NCBI GenBank assembly: GCA_963782885.1
Contig: CAWALL010000018.1
Span: forward strand, 18,743-82,742
Direction: 5' to 3'
From: DATAOG01 sp963782885
GTDB taxonomy: Bacteria > Pseudomonadota > Alphaproteobacteria > Geminicoccales > Geminicoccaceae
DNA length: 64,000 nucleotides
The notes beneath the pieces were generated by a model. It was not told the DNA's origin. It saw only the letters and a list, made by a program, of their open reading frames with translations, and did no database searches. The translations under genes were made by a program, and so were the position numbers. Numbering within the stretch: the stretch's first letter is position 1; every line of letters starts with the position of its first letter. This document shows positions 53,396 to 62,961 of this stretch, in pieces.

Positions 53396-53833
53396 ATGAA
53401 CGTGATCCAGCAGCTCGAGCAGGAACAGATCGCAGAACTCACCGCCGATCGCCCGATCCCTGATTTCGCTCCCGGCGATACGGTCCGGGTCAACGTCAAG
53501 GTGGTGGAGGGCTCGCGCGAGCGCGTGCAGGCCTTCGAGGGCGTGTGCATCGCCCGCAAGAACCGCGGCATCAACTCCGCGTTCACTGTGCGCAAGATCA
53601 GCTACGGCGAGGGCGTCGAGCGGATCTTCCCGCTGTACAGCCCGCAGATCGCGGGCATCGAAGTCCTGCGCCGGGGCCGGGTCCGGCGCGCCAAGCTCTA
53701 TTATCTGCGCGGCCGGACCGGCAAGGCGGCGAGGATCACAGAGCGCCGCGACGAGCGTGGCCGCGGCCGCGCCGATGGCGCCAATGGCGCGGCCGGCGAG
53801 GACGGCGGCGGCAACGGCAGCGCCAACGAATGA
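53396..53833 (+). CDS. rplS: 50S ribosomal protein L19
   Basis: 145 residues. IQQLEQEQIAELTADRPIPDFAPGDTVRVNVKVVEGSRERVQAFEGVCIARKNRGINSAFTVRKISYGEGVERIFPLYSP, a full L19. The C-terminal extension of about 30 residues (DERGRGRADGANGAAGEDGGG) is Gly/Asn/Arg-rich, longer than in E. coli, as in related alphaproteobacteria. Ends the rpsP operon; leuC follows 42 nt later. Confidence 0.97.
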   Translation: MNVIQQLEQEQIAELTADRPIPDFAPGDTVRVNVKVVEGSRERVQAFEGVCIARKNRGINSAFTVRKISYGEGVERIFPLYSPQIAGIEVLRRGRVRRAKLYYLRGRTGKAARITERRDERGRGRADGANGAAGEDGGGNGSANE

Positions 53834-53875
53834 CCGGCGGCGCCGACCGCCGGTAGCCTTGGGGGAGCGAGGGTC

Positions 53876-55282
<1,407 letters not shown>

Positions 55283-55293
55283 CCCTTGTCTTC

Positions 55294-55315
55294 GCCCGCT
55301 GAAAAGCGAGCGGGC
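55294..55315 (+). terminator. Hairpin after leuC
   Basis: GCCCGCT / AGCGGGC, a 7-bp perfect stem with an 8-nt loop, 12 nt after the leuC stop. No T run. A likely 3' boundary of the rplS-leuC transcript. Confidence 0.5.
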
Positions 55316-55332
55316 AGGCACCCGGACTTGGC

Positions 55333-55533
55333 GTGCCGATCTCGAGCCGAGAGGTGATTCGCAGGCTCGAAGCGGCCGGTTGGCGGCTTGTGCGCGTGAC
55401 CGGCAGTCACCATCATTTCAAGCACCCGGCGAAGCCGGGCCTGGTGACGGTGGCCCACCCGCAGAGAGACGTGAAGATCGGCACGCTGCGAAGCATCGAG
55501 CGCCAGAGCGGCGTCAGGTTGCGAAAGGACTGA
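55333..55533 (+). CDS. hicA: HicA-like toxin
   Basis: 66 residues from GTG. A double-stranded-RNA-binding-like fold: SSREVIRRLEAAGWRLVRVTGSHHHFKHP (catalytic His in GSHHHF), then VTVAHPQRDVKIGTLRSIERQSGV. HicA cuts mRNA. The hicB antitoxin starts 1 nt after its stop. Confidence 0.92.
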   Translation: MPISSREVIRRLEAAGWRLVRVTGSHHHFKHPAKPGLVTVAHPQRDVKIGTLRSIERQSGVRLRKD

Positions 55534-55534
55534 C

Positions 55535-55822
55535 ATGGCGATTCGCCACTACGCCGCGATCATCGAGGGCGACGCCGAGACTGGCTACAGCGTCTTCTTC
55601 CCAGATGTGCCGGGCTGCACCAGCGGCGGCGACACGCTGCAGGAGGCGGCGCTCAATGCCGAAGAGGCGCTGGCCGGCCACATTGCGCTGATGATCGAGA
55701 CGGGTCAGCCGGTTCCCGCTCCCAGTAGCCTGGACGATCTGCCCTGTCCGACCGAGCCGGACGTCGCCGAGATCGCGCGGCTGCTCGTGAGGGTCGAGGT
55801 GCGGGAGACGGCTCCCGCTTGA
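55535..55822 (+). CDS. hicB: HicB-like antitoxin
   Basis: 95 residues. HYAAIIEGDAETGYSVFFPDVPGCTSGGDTLQEAALNAEEALAGHIALMIETGQPVPAP is the partial RNase H-like HicB domain. No C-terminal DNA-binding domain is obvious, so autoregulation may be weak or use another part. Confidence 0.92.
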   Translation: MAIRHYAAIIEGDAETGYSVFFPDVPGCTSGGDTLQEAALNAEEALAGHIALMIETGQPVPAPSSLDDLPCPTEPDVAEIARLLVRVEVRETAPA

Positions 55823-55877
55823 GCCTTGCGAGGTGCCAAACTTGCCGCGGAGCCGCCCGATACGTTAGGCTCGAGCC

Positions 55878-56372
55878 ATGCGCGCAACACCCGTCGACCA
55901 GCTCTATGAGGACGACTTCTACGCCTGGACCCAGGCCCAGGCGCGGGAGCTGCGCCGGTTCGCGCGTACTCGGCCCAACCTCCCGCTCGACCTCGCGCAC
56001 ATCGCCGAGGAGATCGCCGATTTGGGGACTGAGCAACGGAAGAGGCTGCGCAGCTGGACGCGACGGATCATCGAGCATCTACTCCTGCTGGAGCACTCAC
56101 CCGCTCGCGACCCCCGACGGGGTTGGATCAATGAGATCGTGACCTTCCGCCGCGAAATCGACGACCATCTGAGCGCCACGCTGAGGCGTGATCTCCGTCG
56201 CCACCTTCCGCGCCTCTACGACCAGGCTCGGTCGGACATGGTGGAGAGGCTGCGGCTCTACGGCGAGAGTGATGTCGCCGCACGTCTCCCCGAGCGCTGT
56301 CCCTATACGCTGGATCAGGTGCTCGGCGCGTTCTGGCCGGCCTCACTGCGCGATGACCAGGCTTCGCCATGA
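55878..56372 (+). CDS. DUF29 family protein
   Basis: 164 residues. LYEDDFYAWTQAQARELRRFARTRPNLPLDLAHIAEEIADLGTEQRKRLRSWTRRIIEHLLLLEHSP is the DUF29 core, ending CPYTLDQVLGAFWPASLRDD. Likely a helical protein; function unknown. Its stop overlaps the start of a second, closely similar DUF29 gene by 4 nt, a tandem duplication. Confidence 0.85.
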   Translation: MRATPVDQLYEDDFYAWTQAQARELRRFARTRPNLPLDLAHIAEEIADLGTEQRKRLRSWTRRIIEHLLLLEHSPARDPRRGWINEIVTFRREIDDHLSATLRRDLRRHLPRLYDQARSDMVERLRLYGESDVAARLPERCPYTLDQVLGAFWPASLRDDQASP

Positions 56373-56740
56373 GCGAGGCATCGGCCGCCGATCTTTATCA
56401 AGACGACTTTTACGCCTGGACCCAGGCCCAGGCGAAGGAGCTGCGCCGGTTCGCGCGCTCGCGCCCGAACCTGCCCCTCGACCTCGCGCACATCACCGAG
56501 GAAATCGCCGACTTGGGCAAGAACCAACGCAATTCGCTGCGCAGCTGGGCCGCCAACATCATCGAGCATGTTCTGCTCTTGGAGCACTCGCCGGCCCGGG
56601 AGCCGCGTGCCGGCTGGATCGCCGAGATCGTGACCTGGCGCCGCGACATCGACCGTCGCCTCAGCGGCGCGCTGCACCGCGACCCCCGCGACCGCCTCGT
56701 CCCTCCGCTGCGTGCCGTCCTCGCGCTCGCCGAGCGTTGA
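56369..56740 (+). CDS. DUF29 family protein, C-terminally truncated
   Basis: 123 residues. The first 100 residues run closely parallel to the preceding DUF29 protein (DDFYAWTQAQAKELRRFARSRPNLPLDLAHITEEIADLG, RSWAANIIEHVLLLEHSP). After LHRDPRDRLVPPLRAVLALAER it stops, lacking about 45 residues including the CPYTLDQ motif. So it is a duplicate that lost its end, perhaps non-functional. DNA identity between the two cores is high by eye. Confidence 0.75.
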   Translation: MSEASAADLYQDDFYAWTQAQAKELRRFARSRPNLPLDLAHITEEIADLGKNQRNSLRSWAANIIEHVLLLEHSPAREPRAGWIAEIVTWRRDIDRRLSGALHRDPRDRLVPPLRAVLALAER

Positions 56741-57649
56741 GAGCCCCGTTCGGGCCGACTCCAGCCTCATTCTGCGCCGGGCCGGTCCGGAGCTTCAACC
56801 GACTCGCGCGGGCGGCTACACTCGGCGCTCGCCCGACGCGATCCAGGAGCGGCTTGGCAGAGCGGATGCGACGGATGTGTAGCCTTGGTGCGTACCGGAG
56901 CACCTTGATTGACAGCCTCAACTCCAATCAATTCTCCAGATTTGCCCTGAGCGCGTCCATCACGATCATCTGTCTAAGCACCTGGGAACGCCGGCAATTC
57001 TTCCCTGCCGGCGAGTCGCAGCCTCAATCCCATCAATTGACTTTGATTGATGCTCGCTGATTTTTGGCAACCATTGTCCATCGGATGCGCCACTTCTGTG
57101 CTCTTTCGAGTAAATCATGCGCCACCGAGCGCACGGAATCGTGCCATCGAAAGTAGAAACGATCGATCAATCCCAGTCGGCCGTGGGACGAAAACTGAGC
57201 ACCGAACCCGGCCCTTCTTGGCCCTACCGCCTAGTGCACCGTTCGATTGTCCGGCGGACATTGCGTCATAGATGATCCTGCGACGCGAACGCTCTCCTTC
57301 GGCATCAATCCCGACCGGGTTGCCGCATCAATCTCAAGCCAACAGCGCCCGGCTTCCGTCAATCCGGCCCATCCCCGCCGCCCTGTCCACTCAACCTCGA
57401 CCTTCCCCCGATCCCGTCGATTCTCCCTTTGCCGTCTGCCGCCCCGGGGGCCGATCCGCGCGGCCGCACCTGGTCCCCCATCCGCGAGCCTGTCAAGCGA
57501 AGGTCAACCAATCCGTGCGCCGGCCGGCGACGAGCCGCCGCTCGTCCTGATCGACCGGACGGACCGCCGCCACCGTGCGCAAAGCCCCTGGAAGTTCCCG
57601 GCGGGCGCGGGCATAAAGGGCGCGCGGACGAGGGAGAGAGGGTCAAGCC
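56741..57649. other. Long gene-poor stretch upstream of leuD
   Basis: About 900 bp without a supported gene; the long plus-strand frame running through it lacks similarity. The first part is lower in GC and holds two hairpins built from the same heptamers: TTGATTG (56905-56911) with CAATCAA (56925-56931), and CATCAAT (57031-57037) with ATTGATG (57046-57052). The leuD promoter must lie here or in the GC-rich 3' half. Confidence 0.45.
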
Positions 57650-58273
57650 ATGCAGCCGTTCACGACGCTCACCGGGATCGCGGCGCCGTTGCCGATGGTC
57701 CACATCGACACCGACAAGATCATCCCGGCGCGCCATCTGAAGACCATCAAGCGCACCGGCCTCGGGGTCCATCTGTTCGAGACGCTCCGCTATCAGGACG
57801 ACGGCAGCGAGCTCCCGCACTTCGTCCTCAACAAGGACCCGCATCGCGAGGCCAAGATCCTGATCGTGGGCGAGAACTTCGGCTGCGGCAGCTCGCGCGA
57901 GCACGCGCCCTGGGCGCTGCTCGACTTCGGCATCCGCTGCGTGATCGCGCCCAGCTTCGCCGACATCTTCTTCAACAACTGCTTCAAGAACGGCATCCTG
58001 CCCATTGTTCTGCCTCAGGAGCAGGTCGATATCCTGATCCGGGAAGCGAGCGAGGCCAAGGATCCGACCTTCACGATCGACCTCGAGAAGCAGGAGATCC
58101 ATCGGCCCACGGGCAACGAGGTGTTCCACTTCGAGGTCGATCCGTTCGCCAAGCACTGCCTGCTCAACGGCCTCGACGACGTCGGTCTGACGATGAAGAA
58201 GGCGAAGCGGATCGACGATTTCGAGGCGCGGCAGCGGGCGGCCGAGCCCTGGCTCTATCGCGGAGCCGCGTGA
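57650..58273 (+). CDS. leuD: 3-isopropylmalate dehydratase small subunit
   Basis: 207 residues. MQPFTTLTGIAAPLPMVHIDTDKIIPARHLKTIKRTGLG, then ILIVGENFGCGSSREHAPWALLDFGIRCVIAPSFADIFFNNCFKNGILP, all LeuD signatures. Partner of LeuC. GGAGAGAGGG lies 8 nt before the ATG. The stop and the leuB start share a base (TGATG). Confidence 0.97.
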   Translation: MQPFTTLTGIAAPLPMVHIDTDKIIPARHLKTIKRTGLGVHLFETLRYQDDGSELPHFVLNKDPHREAKILIVGENFGCGSSREHAPWALLDFGIRCVIAPSFADIFFNNCFKNGILPIVLPQEQVDILIREASEAKDPTFTIDLEKQEIHRPTGNEVFHFEVDPFAKHCLLNGLDDVGLTMKKAKRIDDFEARQRAAEPWLYRGAA

Positions 58274-59406
58274 TGCCCCGGCTCGCGAACGCGCCCGGGC
58301 GGCTTGGCCGGGTCTTGCTGCTGCCGGGCGATGGCATCGGCCCGGAGGTGATGCGCGAGGTCCGCCGGATCATGGACTGGTTCGCGCGCCGCCAGGGCCT
58401 CGAGTTCGAGCTCGACGAGGGCCTGGTCGGCGGCTGCTCCTACGACCAGCATGGCACGCCCGTGACCGATGCCGTCATGGACCAGGCGCAAGGCGCCGAT
58501 GCGGTGCTGTTCGGCGCGGTCGGCGGGCCCAAGTACGACGTTTTGCCGTTCGATCAGAAGCCCGAGCGCGGTCTTTTGCGTCTGCGGAAGGAACTCGGCC
58601 TGTTCGCGAATCTCCGGCCGGCCAAGGTGTTCGATGCGCTGGCCGACAGTTCCTCGCTCAAGCCCGAGCTGGTCAAGGGCCTCGACCTGATGATCCTGCG
58701 CGAGCTCACCGGCGGGATCTATTTCGGCGAGCCGCGCGGCATCGAGACCCTGCCCGACGGCCAGCGCCGCGGCGTCAACACCCAGGTCTACACGACCAGG
58801 GAGATCGTCCGCGTGGCACGGGTCGGCTTCGAGCTCGCGAGGAAGCGCGGCAACCGGGTCTGCTCGGTCGAGAAGGCGAACGTCATGGAGAGCGGCGTCC
58901 TCTGGCGCGAGGAGGTGCAGAAGCTGCGCGACGCCGAGTACCCGGACGTCGAGCTCAGCCACATGTACGCCGACAACTGCGCGATGCAGCTGGTCCGCCA
59001 GCCCAAGCAGTTCGACGTGATCGTGACCGACAACCTGTTCGGCGACCTGCTCTCGGACTGCGCCGCGATGCTGACCGGCTCGCTCGGCATGCTGCCGTCG
59101 GCCTCGCTCGGCGCGCCCGGCCCCGACGGCCAGCGCAAGGCCCTCTACGAGCCGGTCCACGGCTCGGCACCGGACATCGCCGGCAAAGGGATCGCCAACC
59201 CGATCGCGATGCTCCAGAGCTTCTCGATGATGCTCCGCTACTCCTTCGACCAGGACCAGGCGGCGGAGCTGCTCGACGGCGCGATCGCCAAGGTCCTGGC
59301 GGGCGGGCTTCGGACCGCCGACATCATGCAGGAGGGCAAGGCCAGGGTCTCGACCTCGACCATGGGCGAGGCGATCGTCCGCGAGCTGGACAAGGCCGCG
59401 GCCTGA
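58273..59406 (+). CDS. leuB: 3-isopropylmalate dehydrogenase
   Basis: 377 residues. Oxidative decarboxylation of 3-isopropylmalate, third step of leucine synthesis. RVLLLPGDGIGPEVMREVRRIMDW, AVGGPKYD, RPERGLLRLRKELGLFANLRPAK-like PERGLLRLRKELGLFANLRPAKVF, LTGGIYFGEPRG, VCSVEKANVMESGVLWREEV, VTDNLFGDLLSDCAAMLTGSLGMLPSASLG and EPVHGSAPDIAGKGIANP. Translationally coupled to leuD. Confidence 0.97.
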   Translation: MPRLANAPGRLGRVLLLPGDGIGPEVMREVRRIMDWFARRQGLEFELDEGLVGGCSYDQHGTPVTDAVMDQAQGADAVLFGAVGGPKYDVLPFDQKPERGLLRLRKELGLFANLRPAKVFDALADSSSLKPELVKGLDLMILRELTGGIYFGEPRGIETLPDGQRRGVNTQVYTTREIVRVARVGFELARKRGNRVCSVEKANVMESGVLWREEVQKLRDAEYPDVELSHMYADNCAMQLVRQPKQFDVIVTDNLFGDLLSDCAAMLTGSLGMLPSASLGAPGPDGQRKALYEPVHGSAPDIAGKGIANPIAMLQSFSMMLRYSFDQDQAAELLDGAIAKVLAGGLRTADIMQEGKARVSTSTMGEAIVRELDKAAA

Positions 59407-59497
59407 CCGGCCGCCGAGGCTCGAAAAATTCGTCCCGGCTGCCTATCTGGCGATCTCGCCGCGCCCTTGGGGCGCCTAGTCGGGACCTGTGCTGGCC

Positions 59498-60283
59498 ATG
59501 GACAGCCTGCTCGCGCTCGCGACCGATCCCGCCGCCTGGGCGGCGCTCGCCACTCTGATCGTGATGGAGGTGGTGCTCGGGATCGACAACCTGATCTTCA
59601 TCTCAATCCTCTCCAACAAACTCCCGGAAAATCAGAGGGTTAAAGCGCGCCGGATCGGAATCGGCCTTGCCCTGATCCTCCGGCTCGGCCTGCTCGGCAC
59701 GATCGCGGTCATTGTCCGGCTGACCGAGCCGCTGTTCGAGGCCTTTGGCCACGGCTTCTCCTGGCGCGACCTCATTCTGATCGCGGGCGGCCTGTTCCTG
59801 GTCTGGAAGGCGACCAAAGAAATCCACCACAACGTCGATCCCGACCCGGGCCCGGATCTGTTCGAGCCGGCCGCGCGGATCGGCATGGTGGCGGCGATCG
59901 GCCAGATCCTGGCGCTCGATCTGGTGTTCTCGATCGACAGCATCCTGACCGCGATCGGCATGACGCCGCACGTCCCGGTCATGGTCGTCGCGGTGGTCGT
60001 CGCGGTCGGGGTCATGCTGCTGGCGGCGACCCCGCTCGCCAACTTCATTCACGCCAACCCGACGATCGTGATGCTGGCGCTGGGGTTTCTCCTGCTGATC
60101 GGGACCATGCTGATCGCCGACGGCTTCGGCGTGCACGTACCGCGCGGCTACATCTACACCGCGATGGCGTTCTCGGCCCTGGTCGAGGGCCTGAACATGC
60201 TGTCCCGCCGCGCCCGGCGTAAACGCGCGGCCGCGACGGCCGGACGGCGGCCGAGCCCCGAACCTCTGCCTTCGCGGGAGTGA
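59498..60283 (+). CDS. TerC family integral membrane protein
   Basis: 261 residues, seven to nine helices. VMEVVLGIDNLIFISILSNKLPENQRVKARRIGIGLALILRLGLL is the TerC signature with the intramembrane acidic residues, repeated as LALDLVFSIDSILTAIGM. The C-terminus is basic. TerC proteins are linked to tellurite resistance or to manganese efflux (Alx-type). An in-frame GTG three codons upstream (59489) is an alternative start. Confidence 0.92.
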   Translation: MDSLLALATDPAAWAALATLIVMEVVLGIDNLIFISILSNKLPENQRVKARRIGIGLALILRLGLLGTIAVIVRLTEPLFEAFGHGFSWRDLILIAGGLFLVWKATKEIHHNVDPDPGPDLFEPAARIGMVAAIGQILALDLVFSIDSILTAIGMTPHVPVMVVAVVVAVGVMLLAATPLANFIHANPTIVMLALGFLLLIGTMLIADGFGVHVPRGYIYTAMAFSALVEGLNMLSRRARRKRAAATAGRRPSPEPLPSRE

Positions 60284-60405
60284 CCTCTCGGCAAACGGCT
60301 GACGGCTGCCTCGGGGCCGCTTCCCTGATGCCGGCGGCCATGAACCGAATCCCCGCCCGGTCGTTGGACTCGGTATGCCCGCAACAGCACCGAGGGGAGG
60401 ATCTG

Positions 60406-60921
60406 ATGAGCGTGCCGATTGCGACCGAGCAGCGGATGCTGACCGAGGCGGAGTTCGAGGTCGTGAGGAGCAGCCACTATCCGGAGATCTGCGAACTGTC
60501 CAAGGAGCAGCTCGCCGAGGCCGCCCGCCGGCTGCGCGACTACCGCAACAAGGCCCGGGATCTCGCGCGCCAGCAACGGCGCGAAATGCGCGGCAAGGCG
60601 GCGCCGCGCGGCGCGCGTCCGGCCAGGGACAACACCGGCACCACGACCAAGAGGCAGGTGTTCGCGAGCGCTCTGCGGCGGGTCAACCGCGAGCGCGCGC
60701 GCGCTGACCAGGAGGAGCAGCGGGCCGGCCAGAGAGAGATCGCGCGCCGGGCGCTCGAGCTCAAGCGCGCCGAGCGGGTGCGTCGTCACCCGAGCGCCGG
60801 GCGGACGCCGGCGCGCGGCATGCGCCCGATCCCCAACCGGAGCCCGACGCTCGCCGGCGACGCACGCGAGCTCGGCCGGGCGTCGTTCGTCGATCCGAGC
60901 CACCCCGGCGCCCACGAGTGA
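60406..60921 (+). CDS. Basic helical protein of unknown function
   Basis: 171 residues. Strongly basic and helical: LTEAEFEVVRSSHYPEICELSKEQLAEAARRLRDYRNKARDLARQQRREMRGKAAPR and a long Arg-rich second half, suggesting nucleic-acid binding. No domain recognised. The ATG at 60406 has GGGGAGGA 5-6 nt upstream. A hairpin lies about 40 nt after the stop. Confidence 0.65.
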   Translation: MSVPIATEQRMLTEAEFEVVRSSHYPEICELSKEQLAEAARRLRDYRNKARDLARQQRREMRGKAAPRGARPARDNTGTTTKRQVFASALRRVNRERARADQEEQRAGQREIARRALELKRAERVRRHPSAGRTPARGMRPIPNRSPTLAGDARELGRASFVDPSHPGAHE

Positions 60922-60961
60922 CGCTCGTCGCGGCAAGTCCTGCCACACTCCCCCACCCTGA

Positions 60962-60983
60962 CCCTCCCCGCAAGGGGGGAGGG
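60962..60983 (+). terminator. C/G-rich hairpin after the basic protein gene
   Basis: CCCTCCCC / GGGGAGGG, an 8-bp perfect stem with a 6-nt loop, followed by AAACG. Probably a terminator, though similar C/G hairpins are also common dispersed repeats in high-GC proteobacteria. Confidence 0.5.
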
Positions 60984-61051
60984 AAACGTACCGGGCGCCC
61001 GCAGGACAAGCCGAAGCTTACGCGGCCCACCGCAACGCGGAAGGGAGCAGC

Positions 61052-62136
61052 ATGGGCCGGCCACGCAAACATGAGATCGAGTTGACCGAGGCGGAGCGGG
61101 ACAGTCTGAGCGATCTGGTCCGCTCGCGGACCGCACCGCATGGTCTGGTGCGCCGGGCGCGGATCGTGCTCGCATCGGCAGAGGGCGCCTCGAACACCGA
61201 GATCGCGCGGCATGTCGGCCTCTCGATCCCGGCGGTCAGTCACTGGCGCAGGCGGTTCCTCGAGCAGGGTCTGGCCGGGCTCTACGGTGAGCAGCGGCCG
61301 GGGCGCCCGCGCAGCCATGATGACGAGGCGGTGGCGAACCTGCTGGCGACGGTCCTGAAGAGCCGCCCGCGCGTCGGGACGCACTGGACCGTCCGTAGCG
61401 CGGCCGAGGCCTGCAGGATCTCGAAAAGCACGGTGCAGCGCTATTTCCGACTGTTCGGGATCCAGCCGCACCGCGCCAGGAGCTTCAAGCTGTCGACCGA
61501 CCCGTTGTTCGTCGAAAAGGTTCGGACATCGTCGGGCTGTACCTCAACCCACCGGATCACGCGGTCGTCCTGTGCGTCGACGAAAAAAGCCAGATTCAGG
61601 CGCTGGAGCGCACGCAACCCATGCTGCCGATGGGCTTCGGCCACGCCGATGGCATCACCCACGACTACAAGCGGCACGGCACGACCACCTTGTTTGCCGC
61701 CCTCGACGTCGCCAACGGGCAGGTGCTGGCCGAGTGCCGGGCACGCCATCGCCACCAGGAGTTCCTGGCCTTTCTCAAGCGCATCGATGGTGCGGTGCCG
61801 AGCGATCTCGACGTCCACCTCGTCGTCGACAACTACGCCACCCACAAGCATCCCAAGGTCCGCGCCTGGCTCGCCGCGCGGCCGCGCTTCCATACCCATG
61901 ACACCCCGACCTACGCCTCTTGGCTCAACCAGGTCGAGCGCTGGTTCGCGATCCTGACCAGCCGCGAGATCCGTCGCGGCTCCTTCGCCAGCGCCAAGGA
62001 CCTCGTCACCCGGATCAGCGCCTTCGTTGCCGCCTACAACGCTTGCTCGCGACCGTTCGCCTGGACCGCCACCGCCGACGACATCCTTGCCAAGCTCGGC
62101 CGGCTTTGTAACGTTATTTCTGGGACGCTACACTAG
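61052..62136 (+). pseudogene. IS630 family transposase, one frameshift
   Basis: The N-terminal half is in one frame: GRPRKHEIELTEAERDSL, helix-turn-helix GASNTEIARHVGLSIPAVSHWRRRFLEQGL, SISKSTVQRYFRLFGIQPHRARSFKLSTDPLF. Near 61524 the frame changes (a GG that should be GGG) into DIVGLYLNPPDHAVVLCVDEKSQIQALERTQP, LDVHLVVDNYATHKHPKVR and THDTPTYASWLNQVERWF, the DDE core. It ends at a stop whose TA is the target site of the IS5-family element. Left terminal repeat not identified, so the copy is probably incomplete as well. Confidence 0.85.
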
Positions 62137-62904
62137 GGCGTGTTAACACAAAGCATGTCGGTGATCAGGGCGAAGTGGATGAAGGCGGTGAACATGAGAT
62201 CGAGCTTTTCGAAGCGCGAGAAGATGCGGCGAAACCCCTTCAACCTGCGGAACAGGCGCTCGACCTCGTTGCGCCTGCGGTAGAGGCTGCGGTCGTAGGT
62301 CCAGGGGCGAAGGCGGTTGGGGTTGGGCGGAACGACCGGCTCGAAGCCGAGCGCCAGCACCGGTTGTCGGGTCTCGTCGCCCTCGTATGCCCGGTCCATC
62401 ACCATCGGCACACCAGCGGGCCGGCGCTGCCAGGCGCGCAGCAATTTGCGTCCTTCGGGCGCGTCATGGGCCTGTCGGGCGACAGGGCGAAGGTCAGGGC
62501 CGTTCGCTCATCCGCGGCAACCAGATAAATCTTGGTGTTCCAACCGCCGCGTGACTTGCCGATGGCTTGCGGGCCGTTTTTTTTCGCGCGCCCGTGCCAT
62601 CGGGGTGAACCTTGACGCTGGTGCTGTCCAAGCCGACGCATTCGACGCGGATGCGGATCAGGCGATGCTCTTGCAGGGCCTGGAACACGCGGTCCAGCAC
62701 GCCCGCCGCCGCCCATCGGCGCAGCCGTGTGTAGATCGTGTGCCAGTTGCCGAAGCGCGCCGGCAGCGCGCGCCATTTGCAGCCGTTCTCGGCCACAAAC
62801 AGCACCGCGTTGATGACCTCGAGATTGGCGATCCGCACGTTGCCCCGCTGTACGGGCATCAACGGCCGGATCACTTCGTACTGGTCTTCGGTCAGCCTCA
62901 TCAT
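62133..62904 (-). pseudogene. IS5 family (IS427-like) transposase, orfA/orfB with an extra frameshift
   Basis: OrfA runs from ATG 62904: MRLTEDQYEVIRPLMPVQRGNVRIANLEVINAVLFVAENGCKWRALP to VECVGLDSTSVKVHPDGTG. An A8 run on the coding strand (T8 at 62577-62584) is a classic slippery site; a -1 shift gives NGPQAIGKSRGGWNTKIYLVAADERTALTFALSP. A further shift near 62480 is needed to reach the last part, VMDRAYEGDETR to NEVERLFRRLKGFRRIFSRFEKLD (DDE Glu region). The first shift may be programmed; the second is not expected, so this copy is probably dead or misread. Confidence 0.8.
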
Positions 62905-62953
62905 GCGATGAGCTTACCTCAAACCGCCCTCTTTGAATAGTGTTAACACACCC
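62136..62953 (-). mobile_element. IS5 family (IS427-like) insertion sequence
   Basis: 818 bp. The ends are inverted repeats of about 15 bp with one or two mismatches: GGGCGTGTTAACACA at 62136 and, on the other strand, GGGTGTGTTAACACT ending at 62953. Flanked by TA at 62134-62135 and 62954-62955, the duplication usual for this group. Inserted at the stop codon of the IS630 transposase gene. Confidence 0.88.
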
Positions 62954-62961
62954 TAAAGATC

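Noticed and set aside
57247..59406. 719-codon frame covering leuD's wrong frame and leuB
   Set aside because: Similarity begins only at 58273 (leuB); the upstream part is out of frame with leuD.
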